Assembly (NCBI RefSeq): GCF_000297095.1
Contig: NZ_AEEA01000029.1
Coordinates: 1-64,000, forward strand
Reading direction: 5' to 3'
Length of the DNA stretch: 64,000 nt
Source: Treponema primitia ZAS-1
GTDB taxonomy: Bacteria; Spirochaetota; Spirochaetia; Treponematales; Breznakiellaceae
A model generated the notes under the pieces. That model saw only the letters and a program-made list of their open reading frames with translations, did no database searches and was not told where the DNA came from. Within the stretch, counting starts at the first letter, position 1. Each line of letters opens with the position of its first letter. Position numbers and translations under genes: made by a program. Below, one piece after another: positions 25,980-35,604 of the stretch.

Positions 25980-26843
25980 ATGGTATTCAAACGGATAAAG
26001 CAAAAACTAATTAGAATACTTTTTTACGAACAATGGTCATTACTAGTTTGCAATCTTGAAGGTACTATTATCAAACCAATTGTACCTCCTAAAAATTACA
26101 TCTGGGCGGATCCATTCCCTATTGAATATAATAATAAGACTTATATTTTTGTAGAACAGCAAATAGGATCAAATAACGGAACTCTGGGTTTTATAGAATT
26201 ATATCCTGATTTAACTTATTCATCCTTTGTACAAATATTAGAAAAGGATTACCACCTTTCTTTTCCAAATGTTTTTACTGTGATTGAAAATGACCAAACT
26301 ATTTGGTATATGATACCTGAAACGCATGAAAATAAAACCATTGATTTATACAAAGCAACCAATTTTCCCTATGCATGGAACTATGAAAAAACGTTAATGA
26401 AAAATATTGAGGCAGTTGATTCTACTGTTTTTTATTATGATTCCTATTGGTGGCTTTTTACTAGTATTGGTATAAAATCGTATTTGCGGAATAAAAATTT
26501 ATCTCTTTTCTATTCAGATACATTCCCTTCCGATAATTGGATTCCACATCCACAAAATCCTATTTGCTCAAATTTGAGTAATAGTCGCCTGGCTGGGGCT
26601 ATTTGTTTGAACAAAAATACCGGAAAACTCAATCGTTCAGCTCAAAATTGTGTAAAGAATTATGGCACGGAAGTTAATATTAATGAAATTTTACAGCTAG
26701 ATACATTTTCATATAAAGAAAAAAAAATAAATACTATTTTACCTGAACGAAGTTCTCATGCAGTTTGTACACATACTGTTAATTATTCAAAGCATTTTAT
26801 ATTACGTGATATCAAAACTAGGATATTGTGTCCATTCAATTAG
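25980..26843 (+). CDS. GINT1-like beta-propeller protein, putative glycan enzyme
   Basis: 287 residues. WADPFPIEYNNKTYIFVEQQ, DYHLSFPNVFTVIENDQTIWYMIPE and SRLAGAICLNKNTGKLNRSAQNC match the five-bladed-propeller domain that occurs in plant glucosamine inositolphosphorylceramide transferase and in bacterial polysaccharide loci, sometimes fused to formyltransferases. Its catalytic activity in bacteria is not settled to my knowledge. There is no signal peptide, so it is presumably cytoplasmic. It directly follows the GT32 gene. A glycosyltransferase partner role is inference. Confidence 0.7.
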   Translation: MVFKRIKQKLIRILFYEQWSLLVCNLEGTIIKPIVPPKNYIWADPFPIEYNNKTYIFVEQQIGSNNGTLGFIELYPDLTYSSFVQILEKDYHLSFPNVFTVIENDQTIWYMIPETHENKTIDLYKATNFPYAWNYEKTLMKNIEAVDSTVFYYDSYWWLFTSIGIKSYLRNKNLSLFYSDTFPSDNWIPHPQNPICSNLSNSRLAGAICLNKNTGKLNRSAQNCVKNYGTEVNINEILQLDTFSYKEKKINTILPERSSHAVCTHTVNYSKHFILRDIKTRILCPFN

Positions 26844-26851
26844 GAGTTTTT

Positions 26852-28135
26852 ATGCCATTTATAGAGAAACCATCAATTGTTATTATAGGACTTGGTTATG
26901 TTGGACTTCCTTTAGCGGTTCGCATTGCCCATAAATATCAGGTGACTGGTTTTGATTTAAATAAAGTTAGGGTAAATCAATTAAATGATGGTTATGACAA
27001 AACCGGTGAAATTACAAGTGATGATTTACATTCGGTAAGCAAAAATATATCCTTTACATCAGATAAAGGACGCATCATTGGCGCAGATGTGTATATCGTT
27101 GCGGTCCCAACCCCGATAACCCGTAATAATACACCGGATCTCACTCCTTTAACAGGCGCATCTGCTACGGTTGGACAGACGATGAAAAAAGACGCTGTGG
27201 TTGTATACGAATCTACCGTATATCCCGGATGTACAGAGGAGGTCTGTGTTCCTATCTTGGAAAAAGAAAGTTCCCTTGTATTTAATAAGGATTTTTTTGT
27301 TGGATATAGCCCCGAGCGTATTAATCCCGGTGATACCGTACATACGGTGGATAAAATTGTTAAAGTTACCAGTGGGAGCTCTCCGGAAGCCGCTGAATTT
27401 ATTAACAGGATTTACGCTTCCGTAATTAGCGCGGGAACGTATCGCGCTTCATCCATAAAAGTAGCTGAAGCCGCAAAGGTTATAGAAAACACCCAGCGTG
27501 ATTTGAATATTGCCTTCATGAATGAACTTGCGATTATATTTGCACGTATGGGCATAGATACAACTGAAGTATTGGAAGCAGCTGAAACAAAATGGAATTT
27601 TTTGCCCTTTAAGCCGGGATTAGTCGGTGGGCATTGTATTGGTGTTGATCCCTATTATTTAACCTATAAAGCCCAAGAAATAGGATATCATCCCGAAGTA
27701 ATTTTAGCAGGCCGGCGCCTAAATGATAATATGGGAATCTATGTCGCATCGGATCTGATAAAAATGATGATACGCCGCGGAATAAACGTGTCCGGAGCAA
27801 GGATTATTATTTTAGGTATTACTTTTAAGGAAAACTGTCCGGATATTCGTAATACCCGTGTCATTGATGTTATCCAGGAATTATTGGAATATGGATGTAT
27901 TGTTTCTGTATATGATCCCTGGGCGGATGCAAAAGAGGTTACCGCTGAATATGGCATTGACATATTGGCCGCCCTGCCTGAACCTTCTGGCAGCGCCGTA
28001 TATGATGCCTGTATGCTGACGGTAGCTCACCGCGAATTTAAAACCATTAATCCCAGAAACATACTTATCCCGAAGGGTATCGTCTACGATGTAAAAGGAT
28101 TTTGGCCTAGAGAAATGATAGATAAACGATTATAA
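26852..28135 (+). CDS. UDP-N-acetyl-hexosamine C6 dehydrogenase (WbpA/TviB/VipA-type)
   Basis: 427 residues from the ATG at 26852, chosen because AGGAG lies 5 nt upstream; a GTG at 26828 would overlap the previous gene without an RBS. It carries the NAD loop IIGLGYVGLPLA, ESTVYPGCTEEVC, YSPERINPGD (diagnostic of the HexNAc branch), FKPGLVGGHCIGVDPYYLTYKA with the catalytic Cys, and a C-terminal domain with GITFKENCPDIRNTRV. It oxidises UDP-HexNAc to the uronic acid, and so differs from the Ugd at 12243. Confidence 0.93.
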   Translation: MPFIEKPSIVIIGLGYVGLPLAVRIAHKYQVTGFDLNKVRVNQLNDGYDKTGEITSDDLHSVSKNISFTSDKGRIIGADVYIVAVPTPITRNNTPDLTPLTGASATVGQTMKKDAVVVYESTVYPGCTEEVCVPILEKESSLVFNKDFFVGYSPERINPGDTVHTVDKIVKVTSGSSPEAAEFINRIYASVISAGTYRASSIKVAEAAKVIENTQRDLNIAFMNELAIIFARMGIDTTEVLEAAETKWNFLPFKPGLVGGHCIGVDPYYLTYKAQEIGYHPEVILAGRRLNDNMGIYVASDLIKMMIRRGINVSGARIIILGITFKENCPDIRNTRVIDVIQELLEYGCIVSVYDPWADAKEVTAEYGIDILAALPEPSGSAVYDACMLTVAHREFKTINPRNILIPKGIVYDVKGFWPREMIDKRL

Positions 28136-28169
28136 GATATTTACTATCCACTGTATAACGGAGCTGGGA

Positions 28170-29012
28170 ATGATATATTACCGTAAGAAAAACGGTGTAA
28201 AGATCGCTGAAATTTGGTACAATCTTTCTGAATTACCCGATAAAAAAACAGATGTTTTTATATATAAATTTACCCGGGAGAAACATCTCAAAGCTGTTTC
28301 TATTGAAGAAAGGTTTACCATTGTTTCGGATTTAACGAAAACCGAAGCAGAATTATTATCGCTTATACATAAGAATGCCCGGTATAAAATTAACCGGGCA
28401 AATGAACGGGATGATATACAATGTGTTACCCACTTAGAAAAAAATGAAAAGAATAAAGAAAAATTATTCCAATATATGGATTTTTTTAATACTTTTGCCG
28501 GTTCAAAAAACAGATCCAAAATACACTTTTCCGATCTTAAACAATTTTATGAAAATGGAACTTTATGCATACGGAGCGCCATTAAGGATGATACCCTATT
28601 GGCAATGCATGCCTATATAATATCGGATAATACGGTGCGGCTGCATCAATCGGCGTCCCATTTTCGTGCAAGTGAAGATTCTGAATATCGAAATCTCATT
28701 GGGCGGGCAAATCGTTTTTTACATTGGGATGATATACTGCATTTTAAAAATGATGGTCTATCATGCTATGATTTTGGCGGCTGGTATGGCGGTAAAATAC
28801 TTACAGAGCGATTATTAATAAATCATTTTAAAGAAGAATTTGGCGGAGATATATGCCGGGAATATTCGTTTATTGTTCCAATATCACTATTAGGTAAAAT
28901 GTCTATTTATTTCCATGCTGTCTTTAAGGTGATGGAAAAAATCTGGTGGCGCCGTAAGGATATAGTAAAAAAAATTAAGCGAAAAAATAATAATAAGGAT
29001 ACTGATGCATGA
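28170..29012 (+). CDS. GNAT/FemAB-like acyltransferase of the glycan locus
   Basis: 280 residues. The central region (LIHKNARYKINRANERDDIQ, then a KIHF...LKQFYENGTLCIRSAI stretch and LLAMHAYIISDNTVRLHQSAS) is typical of the FemAB/GNAT-like transferases found in polysaccharide clusters, which acylate or aminoacylate sugar nucleotides or lipid carriers. The C-terminus is strongly basic (KKIKRKNNNKD), perhaps for membrane contact. It overlaps the following epimerase by 4 nt (ATGA). Substrate unknown. Confidence 0.65.
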   Translation: MIYYRKKNGVKIAEIWYNLSELPDKKTDVFIYKFTREKHLKAVSIEERFTIVSDLTKTEAELLSLIHKNARYKINRANERDDIQCVTHLEKNEKNKEKLFQYMDFFNTFAGSKNRSKIHFSDLKQFYENGTLCIRSAIKDDTLLAMHAYIISDNTVRLHQSASHFRASEDSEYRNLIGRANRFLHWDDILHFKNDGLSCYDFGGWYGGKILTERLLINHFKEEFGGDICREYSFIVPISLLGKMSIYFHAVFKVMEKIWWRRKDIVKKIKRKNNNKDTDA

Positions 29013-30076
29013 AAATTCTTATAACAGGAATGGCGGGCTTTATCGGTTTTCACCTTGCGATGCGTCTTGTAAAGAAGGACATTGAAATCGTAGGGCTTGA
29101 TATAATAAACGATTATTATGATATTCGGGTAAAATATGGGCGACTTGCGCAGTTGGGGTTAAATGTGCCGCAGGATGCGGCGGAACACGGAAAGGGATTT
29201 CAAAAAATCACATCTTCCATTCATCCCAATCTTAGTTTTGTACGTATTGATTTGACTGATTCGGAAGGGATAAAAGCTCTTTTCAAAAAAGAATTATTTG
29301 ATACTGTTGTAAACCTCGCCGCTCAGGCCGGAGTACGGTATTCCCTTACCAATCCGGATGTTTATATAGCAAGCAATATACAGGGGTTCTTAAATATTCT
29401 TGAAGCTGCTCGGGCTTTTCCGGTAAAACATCTGGTATATGCATCTTCCAGTTCTGTGTACGGTATTAATACCATCCAGCCTTTCTCAGAAACCGGCGCT
29501 GCGGATCATCCTGCCAGTCTCTATGCGGTAAGCAAACGCTGTAACGAGCTTATGGCCCATAGCTATTCACATTTGTATGGCATACCAACAACAGGACTGC
29601 GTTTCTTTACGGTATATGGTCCCTGGGGTAGACCGGATATGGCGCTTTTTCTGTTTACAAAGGCAATCCTTGAAGGTAAACCTATAGACGTTTTTAATTA
29701 TGGTAATATGCAGAGGGATTTTACTTACGTGGATGATATTGTTGAGGGTATTACCCGAATTATGTCCTGTATACCCCGTGGTTGCCCTGACTGGGACGGA
29801 ATTCGGAGCGGACAAGGTCCGGCTCCTGCACGGGTGTACAACATAGGCAACGGCGCCCCGGTGCGTTTACTGGATTTCATTCACGCCCTGGAAGAAGAAT
29901 TAGGTATGGAAGCGAAAAAAAATATGCTGCCCATACAGCCCGGGGATGTTCCTGCCACGTGGGCCGACTGCAATGCCCTTGAACAGGATACAGGATACCG
30001 TCCACAAACCAGTATACGGGAAGGGATCAAACATTTTGTTACCTGGTATAAATCATTTTATTTAAATAAGGAATAA
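29009..30076 (+). CDS. UDP-glucuronate 4-epimerase-like SDR
   Basis: 355-residue extended SDR: ILITGMAGFIGFHLA nucleotide loop, LDIINDYYDIRVKYGRL (diagnostic of the GlcA epimerase/CapI/LpsL branch), NLAAQAGVRYSL, SSSSVYG, the catalytic Tyr-x3-Lys in SLYAVSK, and RFFTVYGPWGRPDMALF. It interconverts UDP-GlcA and UDP-GalA and fits the presence of a UDP-glucose dehydrogenase upstream. The composition is less AT-rich than its neighbours. Confidence 0.92.
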   Translation: MKILITGMAGFIGFHLAMRLVKKDIEIVGLDIINDYYDIRVKYGRLAQLGLNVPQDAAEHGKGFQKITSSIHPNLSFVRIDLTDSEGIKALFKKELFDTVVNLAAQAGVRYSLTNPDVYIASNIQGFLNILEAARAFPVKHLVYASSSSVYGINTIQPFSETGAADHPASLYAVSKRCNELMAHSYSHLYGIPTTGLRFFTVYGPWGRPDMALFLFTKAILEGKPIDVFNYGNMQRDFTYVDDIVEGITRIMSCIPRGCPDWDGIRSGQGPAPARVYNIGNGAPVRLLDFIHALEEELGMEAKKNMLPIQPGDVPATWADCNALEQDTGYRPQTSIREGIKHFVTWYKSFYLNKE

Positions 30077-30089
30077 TCAAAATATTATA

Positions 30090-31253
30090 ATGAATATACT
30101 TGGAATTTATTTACTAAACCAAATTAGAACAGGGGGAAATAGACGATATTTAGAACTCATGGAAGCCCTTGCAGAACGGGGCAACAGGGTTTTTGTTATT
30201 ATAAACAGTTTTCTCGATTACACACCTCGTTATTTTACCGTGGTTAAAATACCTATAAAATATATCCGTCATCGATTTCCTCCAGCCTCATATCTTTTTA
30301 AAAAAAATGTAAAAAAAAATATAGCGAGTATTAAGAAAGAACTAAACGTAAATAATTTTTTTCCTATAGATTTTATTCAGATATTCGGAGATACCCATTT
30401 AAAAGTTGCATTGTATTTAAGAATGGAATTACGGCTTCCGTTGTTTTATGGGTTCCGTTGTAATGATATAGATCGTGCACATATCTTGCGGGCAAGTGGA
30501 GGTATGTCTTTAAAGGAATATCTATTTTCACTACTCTATGAACCAATAAACCGTTTCAGAGAAAAACAGGTTGCCCGATATGCAGAACGTATTTCCTTTC
30601 AAAATAGTGCAGATATGAAACGTTTTGTTCAAAGAACCAGATGTCCCGAGTTAAAGACGGTTGTTATCCCTGGAAACATAGGCTTACCACGGTGTACTTT
30701 AGAATATGAAAACAAAAATACGTCATCACAAGTTAAAAATATTCTTTATGTCGGTTCTCTTTCTGCAAGTAAAGGATTATGGGATTTATTGAAAGCCCTT
30801 AGTATTTTAAAAAATAAAGGATATGATTTTCTTCATTGCCGTATTCTTGGTCGTCTTGAAAATATTGATCCAACAGAAAATCTTATAAAAAAATTGAATA
30901 TCGAAGAATTAATTTCAATAGATGGTTTTAAAGACCCATTCCCCTATCTTATCAATTCTGATTTGATGGTATATCCTACCCTTTATGACGCTTTTCCAAA
31001 TACGGTACTTGAGTCTCTTCATTCAGGATGTCCGGTAATAGCCTCTGAAGTCGGCGGGGTCCCGGATCTGCTTCATTATCCTGAATTACTGTTTGAATCC
31101 GGAAATATACTGCAAATTGCCGATAGGATTGAACGATGCATAAAAGACACATCTTTTTATATGCATATCAGAAAGTTATGCGGAGAAAGAGCTGCGGTTC
31201 ATCATTTCGACTGGGCAGAGCAATTTGAAAATACTATGAGAGCGTGTAAATAA
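30090..31253 (+). CDS. Family 4 glycosyltransferase
   Basis: 387 residues, GT-B fold. The N-terminal domain begins ILGIYLLNQIRTGGNRRYLELM. The C-terminal domain has ILYVGSLSASKGLWDLLKAL, SIDGFKDPFPYLINSDLMVYPTLYDAFPNTVLESLHSGCPVIASEVGG with the E-x7-E sugar-nucleotide motif. It is a retaining transferase of the glycan pathway. No clear Shine-Dalgarno precedes the ATG. Confidence 0.9.
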   Translation: MNILGIYLLNQIRTGGNRRYLELMEALAERGNRVFVIINSFLDYTPRYFTVVKIPIKYIRHRFPPASYLFKKNVKKNIASIKKELNVNNFFPIDFIQIFGDTHLKVALYLRMELRLPLFYGFRCNDIDRAHILRASGGMSLKEYLFSLLYEPINRFREKQVARYAERISFQNSADMKRFVQRTRCPELKTVVIPGNIGLPRCTLEYENKNTSSQVKNILYVGSLSASKGLWDLLKALSILKNKGYDFLHCRILGRLENIDPTENLIKKLNIEELISIDGFKDPFPYLINSDLMVYPTLYDAFPNTVLESLHSGCPVIASEVGGVPDLLHYPELLFESGNILQIADRIERCIKDTSFYMHIRKLCGERAAVHHFDWAEQFENTMRACK

Positions 31254-31296
31254 AGGTTAGATTAGGATGAATAAATGAAAAAAAGGATAAGCAAAA

Positions 31297-32525
31297 ATGC
31301 TCTTATTATATATTGATCCTGGAACCGGAAGCATGCTTTTTTCTCTTTTTATAGGTCTTGCCGCAGTTCTTTATTTTTTTTTAGAACATTGATAATTAAA
31401 ATAAAATATTTTTTTATCGGGAATAATAAAAATTATTCGAATAATCAAAACGAATATGTAATTTACAATGAGGGTATTCAATATTGGAATGTGTTTAAGC
31501 CAATTCTTGACGCATTTGAAAAAAAAGAGAAAAAAGTTTTATATTTAACATCTGCCAAAGATGATCCTGTCTTTAAAGAACAATATAAATTTATTTCAGC
31601 CGAATATATAGGCACAGGTAACAGGGCTTTTGCGCGATTAAATTTTCTTGAAGCTGATATATGCCTCATGACAACCCCTGGTATAGAGGTATTTCAAATT
31701 AAGAGATCCAAGGGCGTTAAACATTATTCACATATACTTCATGATACCGGAGATGCTACTTGCTATCGTTTGTTTGGCATTGATTGGTTTGATTCAATTT
31801 TATTAAGCGGTACTTATCAGATTAGCGATATAAGGAAATTAGAAAAAATACGATCGACAAAACATAAAGAACTCGAAGTAGTTGGAAGTACATATCTTGA
31901 TATTTATAATGAGAAAATAAGAAAAGTACCAGTTGAAAAAAATCATATATTTACCGTGCTTATTTCCCCTTCCTGGGGACCAGGATCGCTGCTAAATATT
32001 TTTGGCGAAAAGCTTATTAATCCGCTTTTGGATACTGGATGGAAAATTATTATCAGACCTCACCCACAATCTAAGAAAAACGAAGGGGAAATGCTCTTGA
32101 GGCTCGAAGAAAAGTATAAAAATTCAAAAAATATCATTTGGGATTATAATCCGGAAAATATTATTTCCTTAGCAAGGGCAGATGTAATGTTTTCCGATTT
32201 TTCCGGAATTATTTTTGACTATATTTTTCTTTTTAATAAGCCAGTAATATATTCAAACGCATATTTTAATATTAAAATGTATGATGCGGCAGACTTAGAT
32301 CATATTCCCAAAAAATTTGAAATGATAAAATTATTTGGAACAGAATTAAAAAAAGATGATTTAGAAAATATAGTAGATATAATAAAGAACGCCTCTGAAA
32401 ATGAAAAATTAACAGCGGCGAGAAAAACCGCAAAAGAAACTGCATGGCAGTATATCGGAGAGAGCGGGGAGAGATCGGTGGATTTCCTGGTTTTAACAAA
32501 GGAGCGTATCAAAGCATCATGTTAA
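31297..32525 (+). CDS. LDPGTGS-anchored TagF-like glycerophosphotransferase, frameshifted at T9 (module copy A, gene 1)
   Basis: Read as one gene with a -1 shift at a T9 run (31374-31382). Frame 1 starts at ATG 31297 (Shine-Dalgarno AAGGA) and encodes MLLLYIDPGTGSMLFSLFIG, a membrane anchor with the LDPGTGS motif, then stops at 31392. The adjacent frame (TTG 31389 to 32525) encodes the CDP-glycerol:polyol-phosphate transferase-like domain with YWNVFKPILDAF, DICLMTTPG, SPSWGPGS, RPHPQS and DVMFSDFSGIIFDYIFLF. With one extra T the junction reads FFFRTLIIKIK, matching the FFFFKNVLIKIK of the paralogue at 40987-42294. TagF-like enzymes polymerise or add glycerol phosphate; the true donor here is unknown. 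It overlaps the next gene. Confidence 0.78.
31374..31382 (+). repeat. T9 homopolymer at a frameshift, candidate slippage or phase switch
   Basis: Nine consecutive T within the anchor-to-catalytic junction of the TagF-like gene. Ten T would restore one continuous ORF. Tracts of this length slip during replication and also during transcription. Confidence 0.6.
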
Positions 32526-35287
32526 ACATCCTTTTTAACATAATAATTTATCCAGTAAAATTATTACTTGAGTCTATTTATGCGGTATTATCTATATCTC
32601 TTTTTAAGGAAAATATCGGTATTTCCCTTGCAGGACTCAGTATTACAGTTAATTTACTATGTCTGCCATTATATGCTAAGGCTGAACAGTTACAGCAGGT
32701 TGAACGGGATATACAAAAGAAAATGGCAAGCCGCATTGCGGATATAAAAAAATATTTTAAGGGTGATGAACAATACATGATCCTGGCAATGCATTATAAG
32801 GAGCATCATTATCACCCTATAATGGCTCTGCGTAGTTCTTTGAGTTTATTGATACAAATACCATTTTTTATCGCCGCTTATTCTTTTTTGTCCCACTTGG
32901 ATTCATTAACCGGTAAATCGTTATTTTTGATAAGTGATTTAAGTACTCCGGATGCTCTTTTTTCCATAAATAATTTTTCAATTAATATATTACCGATTTT
33001 AATGACTATTATAAATATAATTTCTGGTCTTGTTTACGCCAAAGGATTTGCAAAAAAAGAAAAGATTCAACTTCTTTTAATGTCTCTTATTTTTTTAGTG
33101 CTCTTATATAATTCACCATCTGGCCTTGTTTTATATTGGACAATGAATAATATTTTTTCTTTAGTAAAGAATATCTTATTTAAAATTAAAAACCCCCTTA
33201 AAATTCTTTATGCTATCGGCTGTGTTTTATGCGGTGCTTTCATGGTCTATGTATTGTTCTTTCGTTACAACAATCCAATGCGTGCCTTTAGAAATAAATT
33301 TTTTTCAGCTATTGTATTTATTGTATTTACCGGCATACCATTATATTTATTTTTCGTAAAATGTGCTGTTAAAAAATGGAGCGGATTATTTTCTGTTAAT
33401 TTGAAAGATACGAAGAATATAATGATACTATCATGCGTCAATCTTTGTTTATTTATCGGATGTTTTATACCCTTTAACCTTGTTGCTTCAGATCCTGTGC
33501 AATTTGCATCAATTCCTAAAATATCGAGTCCTTTTTCTCTTCTTGTATCTCCTGCTATACAGGCCATTGGCTTATTAGTATTTTGGCCATTGTATTTATT
33601 TTTTCTTGCATCTAATAAAATTAAAATTGTCCTGTCCGTATTATTTCCTTTATTGGTTATCTGTTCATTTTTAAATTTCTTTGTTTTTAGCGGTAATTAT
33701 GGTATAATATCTCAATCACTGAATTTTCAACTCCGTGACGGCATATTCCTTGCAGGATCTCTATCAAGACAATTAGTAAATATTTTAGCTTGTGTTATTA
33801 CCTCTATATTATTATCTTTGCTATTCGTTTTTAAAAAAACAAAATTAATATCTGGATTATTAAGTATTTGTATTCTAGGAAATATATTCCTATGTACGAG
33901 TAAACTTTTTCAAATTAAGACTGTTATTGATCATGATATTGAATTTCAAAATCAAATAACCAATAATGCCATTTCTAACGATACTAATGACATAATTTCT
34001 CCCGTGTTTACTTTGGGTAAGACAGGGAAGAATGTCTTTATTATCATGTTGGACACCGCCATAAGTTCATATTTTCCTATATTCCTGGAAGAAAGACCGG
34101 AATTTAGGCAAAGTTTTTCAGGATTTACCTATTATCCAAATACCCTTTCTTTTTTCCGTAGAACTCTTTTTGGAACACCGCCTCTTTTTGGCGGATATGA
34201 ATATACTCCGATAAACATGAATGAAAGAAACAGCGAGAAAATGAAGGATAAACATAATGAATCCATGTTAGTGCTTCCCAAATTATTCAAACAACATGGT
34301 TTTAATATAACCGTAACTGATATGCCATATGTAAATTATGAATCTCCAATGAATCCCGATTTTTTTACACAAAGGGGGATAAAAGCTCAGAATATTTCCA
34401 CTGCATACATTAAAAAATATATTCATGATATAATGGGACTTGATGAATATATTGAAATAACTCAAATTGCACAGTTATTAAATCGTAATATATTACCATT
34501 TGCCATACTTGAAGCATCACCCTACATTCTACGTGATTTTCTCTATCAAAATGGAAATTATTGGAGTACTGCTGATTTTTCTACTGATTCGGGAATTCCA
34601 CTTTCAACCATTAGTAATTATGCATCATTATTTTACTTACCACAGATAACAAATATAACGGAAAACGATAATACATTTTCTATTTTAGTAAACAATCTAA
34701 CCCATGATGCTGTTTATTTGCAGTATCCGGATTATTCCGCCGAAAAAGATATAATAAACCATGGTAGGAATATTTTTGGAAATCTAATTTCCTTTAAATA
34801 TTATCATACAAATAGCGCTTCGTATATTCTTTTAGCAAAGTGGTTTGACTATCTCCGACAAAATGGGGTTTGGGATAATACCCGTATAATTATTGTATCC
34901 GATCATGGCGACGGAGGATTAACTAACCCGGATTTTACATCATTCCAAAATGACTATGTAATTCCTTATAATCCCATACTTTTGATTAAAGATTTTTCCG
35001 ATAAGGATGATTTGAAAACAAATAACGACTTTATGACAAATGCGGACGTGCCATTATTGGCAACAAAAGATATTATTGAAAATCCCATAAATCCATTTAC
35101 AAAAAGAGCTTTGGAGCCTGACAAGAAAGATGGCATCTATATATTTACGGAAGGATATACTAATACTTCCTTCTATACCGGCAATACCTTATTACAGGAC
35201 AATTCTAAGTTTTTTTACGTGCATAATCCTATTTTTGATCAGAAGAATTGGCGTGAATTGCAATACAAAGATTTTAAAACAAACTAG
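32519..35287 (+). CDS. YidC/Oxa1-like domain fused to alkaline-phosphatase-superfamily transferase (module copy A, gene 2)
   Basis: 922 residues. Residues about 1-225 are YidC/Oxa1-like: SITVNLLCLPLYAK in the first core helix, HYHPIMALRSSLSLLIQIPFFIAAYSFL, DLSTPDALFS and YNSPSGLVLYWTMNNIFSLVKN. Further membrane helices follow (about 225-480), then a sulfatase/LtaS/EptA-like periplasmic domain (about 495-900) with FIIMLDTAISSY, PNTLSFFRRTLFGTPPLFGGY (Thr nucleophile region) and the metal motif SDHGDGG. The groove Arg found in many YidC proteins is Asn in the first helix, so insertase activity is doubtful. A transferase of phospho-groups to exported glycan is the likelier role (inference). The ATG at 32519 overlaps the previous stop by 7 nt. 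Confidence 0.82.
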   Translation: MLNILFNIIIYPVKLLLESIYAVLSISLFKENIGISLAGLSITVNLLCLPLYAKAEQLQQVERDIQKKMASRIADIKKYFKGDEQYMILAMHYKEHHYHPIMALRSSLSLLIQIPFFIAAYSFLSHLDSLTGKSLFLISDLSTPDALFSINNFSINILPILMTIINIISGLVYAKGFAKKEKIQLLLMSLIFLVLLYNSPSGLVLYWTMNNIFSLVKNILFKIKNPLKILYAIGCVLCGAFMVYVLFFRYNNPMRAFRNKFFSAIVFIVFTGIPLYLFFVKCAVKKWSGLFSVNLKDTKNIMILSCVNLCLFIGCFIPFNLVASDPVQFASIPKISSPFSLLVSPAIQAIGLLVFWPLYLFFLASNKIKIVLSVLFPLLVICSFLNFFVFSGNYGIISQSLNFQLRDGIFLAGSLSRQLVNILACVITSILLSLLFVFKKTKLISGLLSICILGNIFLCTSKLFQIKTVIDHDIEFQNQITNNAISNDTNDIISPVFTLGKTGKNVFIIMLDTAISSYFPIFLEERPEFRQSFSGFTYYPNTLSFFRRTLFGTPPLFGGYEYTPINMNERNSEKMKDKHNESMLVLPKLFKQHGFNITVTDMPYVNYESPMNPDFFTQRGIKAQNISTAYIKKYIHDIMGLDEYIEITQIAQLLNRNILPFAILEASPYILRDFLYQNGNYWSTADFSTDSGIPLSTISNYASLFYLPQITNITENDNTFSILVNNLTHDAVYLQYPDYSAEKDIINHGRNIFGNLISFKYYHTNSASYILLAKWFDYLRQNGVWDNTRIIIVSDHGDGGLTNPDFTSFQNDYVIPYNPILLIKDFSDKDDLKTNNDFMTNADVPLLATKDIIENPINPFTKRALEPDKKDGIYIFTEGYTNTSFYTGNTLLQDNSKFFYVHNPIFDQKNWRELQYKDFKTN

Positions 35288-35319
35288 TAAAAATTAGTGA
35301 ATGATAAAAGGATTTTAAT

Positions 35320-35604
35320 ATGGACATAAGTGTCGGAGTTCCAGTTTATAACAGCGAAAATATTCTACCCGAACTTATTCGTCAGTTTAAAGATGCTTTA
35401 AAGGAATTTGAATATGAAATTATTCTTGTTAATGATGAAAGTCCCGACAAAAGCTGGGATGTTATTCTTAAAGAAATATTATCAAATTATCAGTTTATTG
35501 GTGTAAATTTACGAAAAAACAGCAGTCTGGACAATGCAATTATTGCAGGTCTTAAATACAGAAAGCCCAAATGGAATGTAAAAAATTACCCATTGCTGTA
35601 TTAG
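35320..35604 (+). pseudogene. Truncated family 2 glycosyltransferase (N-terminal remnant)
   Basis: 94 residues: VGVPVYNSENILPELIRQF, LVNDESPDKSWDVI and NLRKNSSLDNAIIAGLKY, which is the start of a DPM1/polyisoprenyl-phosphate-type GT2 (family: NFGQxxAxxAGL). The protein should continue with the DxD motif and C-terminal helices for another 130-220 residues, but the frame turns to unrelated sequence (KPKWNVKNYPLLY) and stops. A Shine-Dalgarno (AAAGGA) is intact. It lies at the right edge of the AT-rich block and probably marks a recombination breakpoint. Confidence 0.72.
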
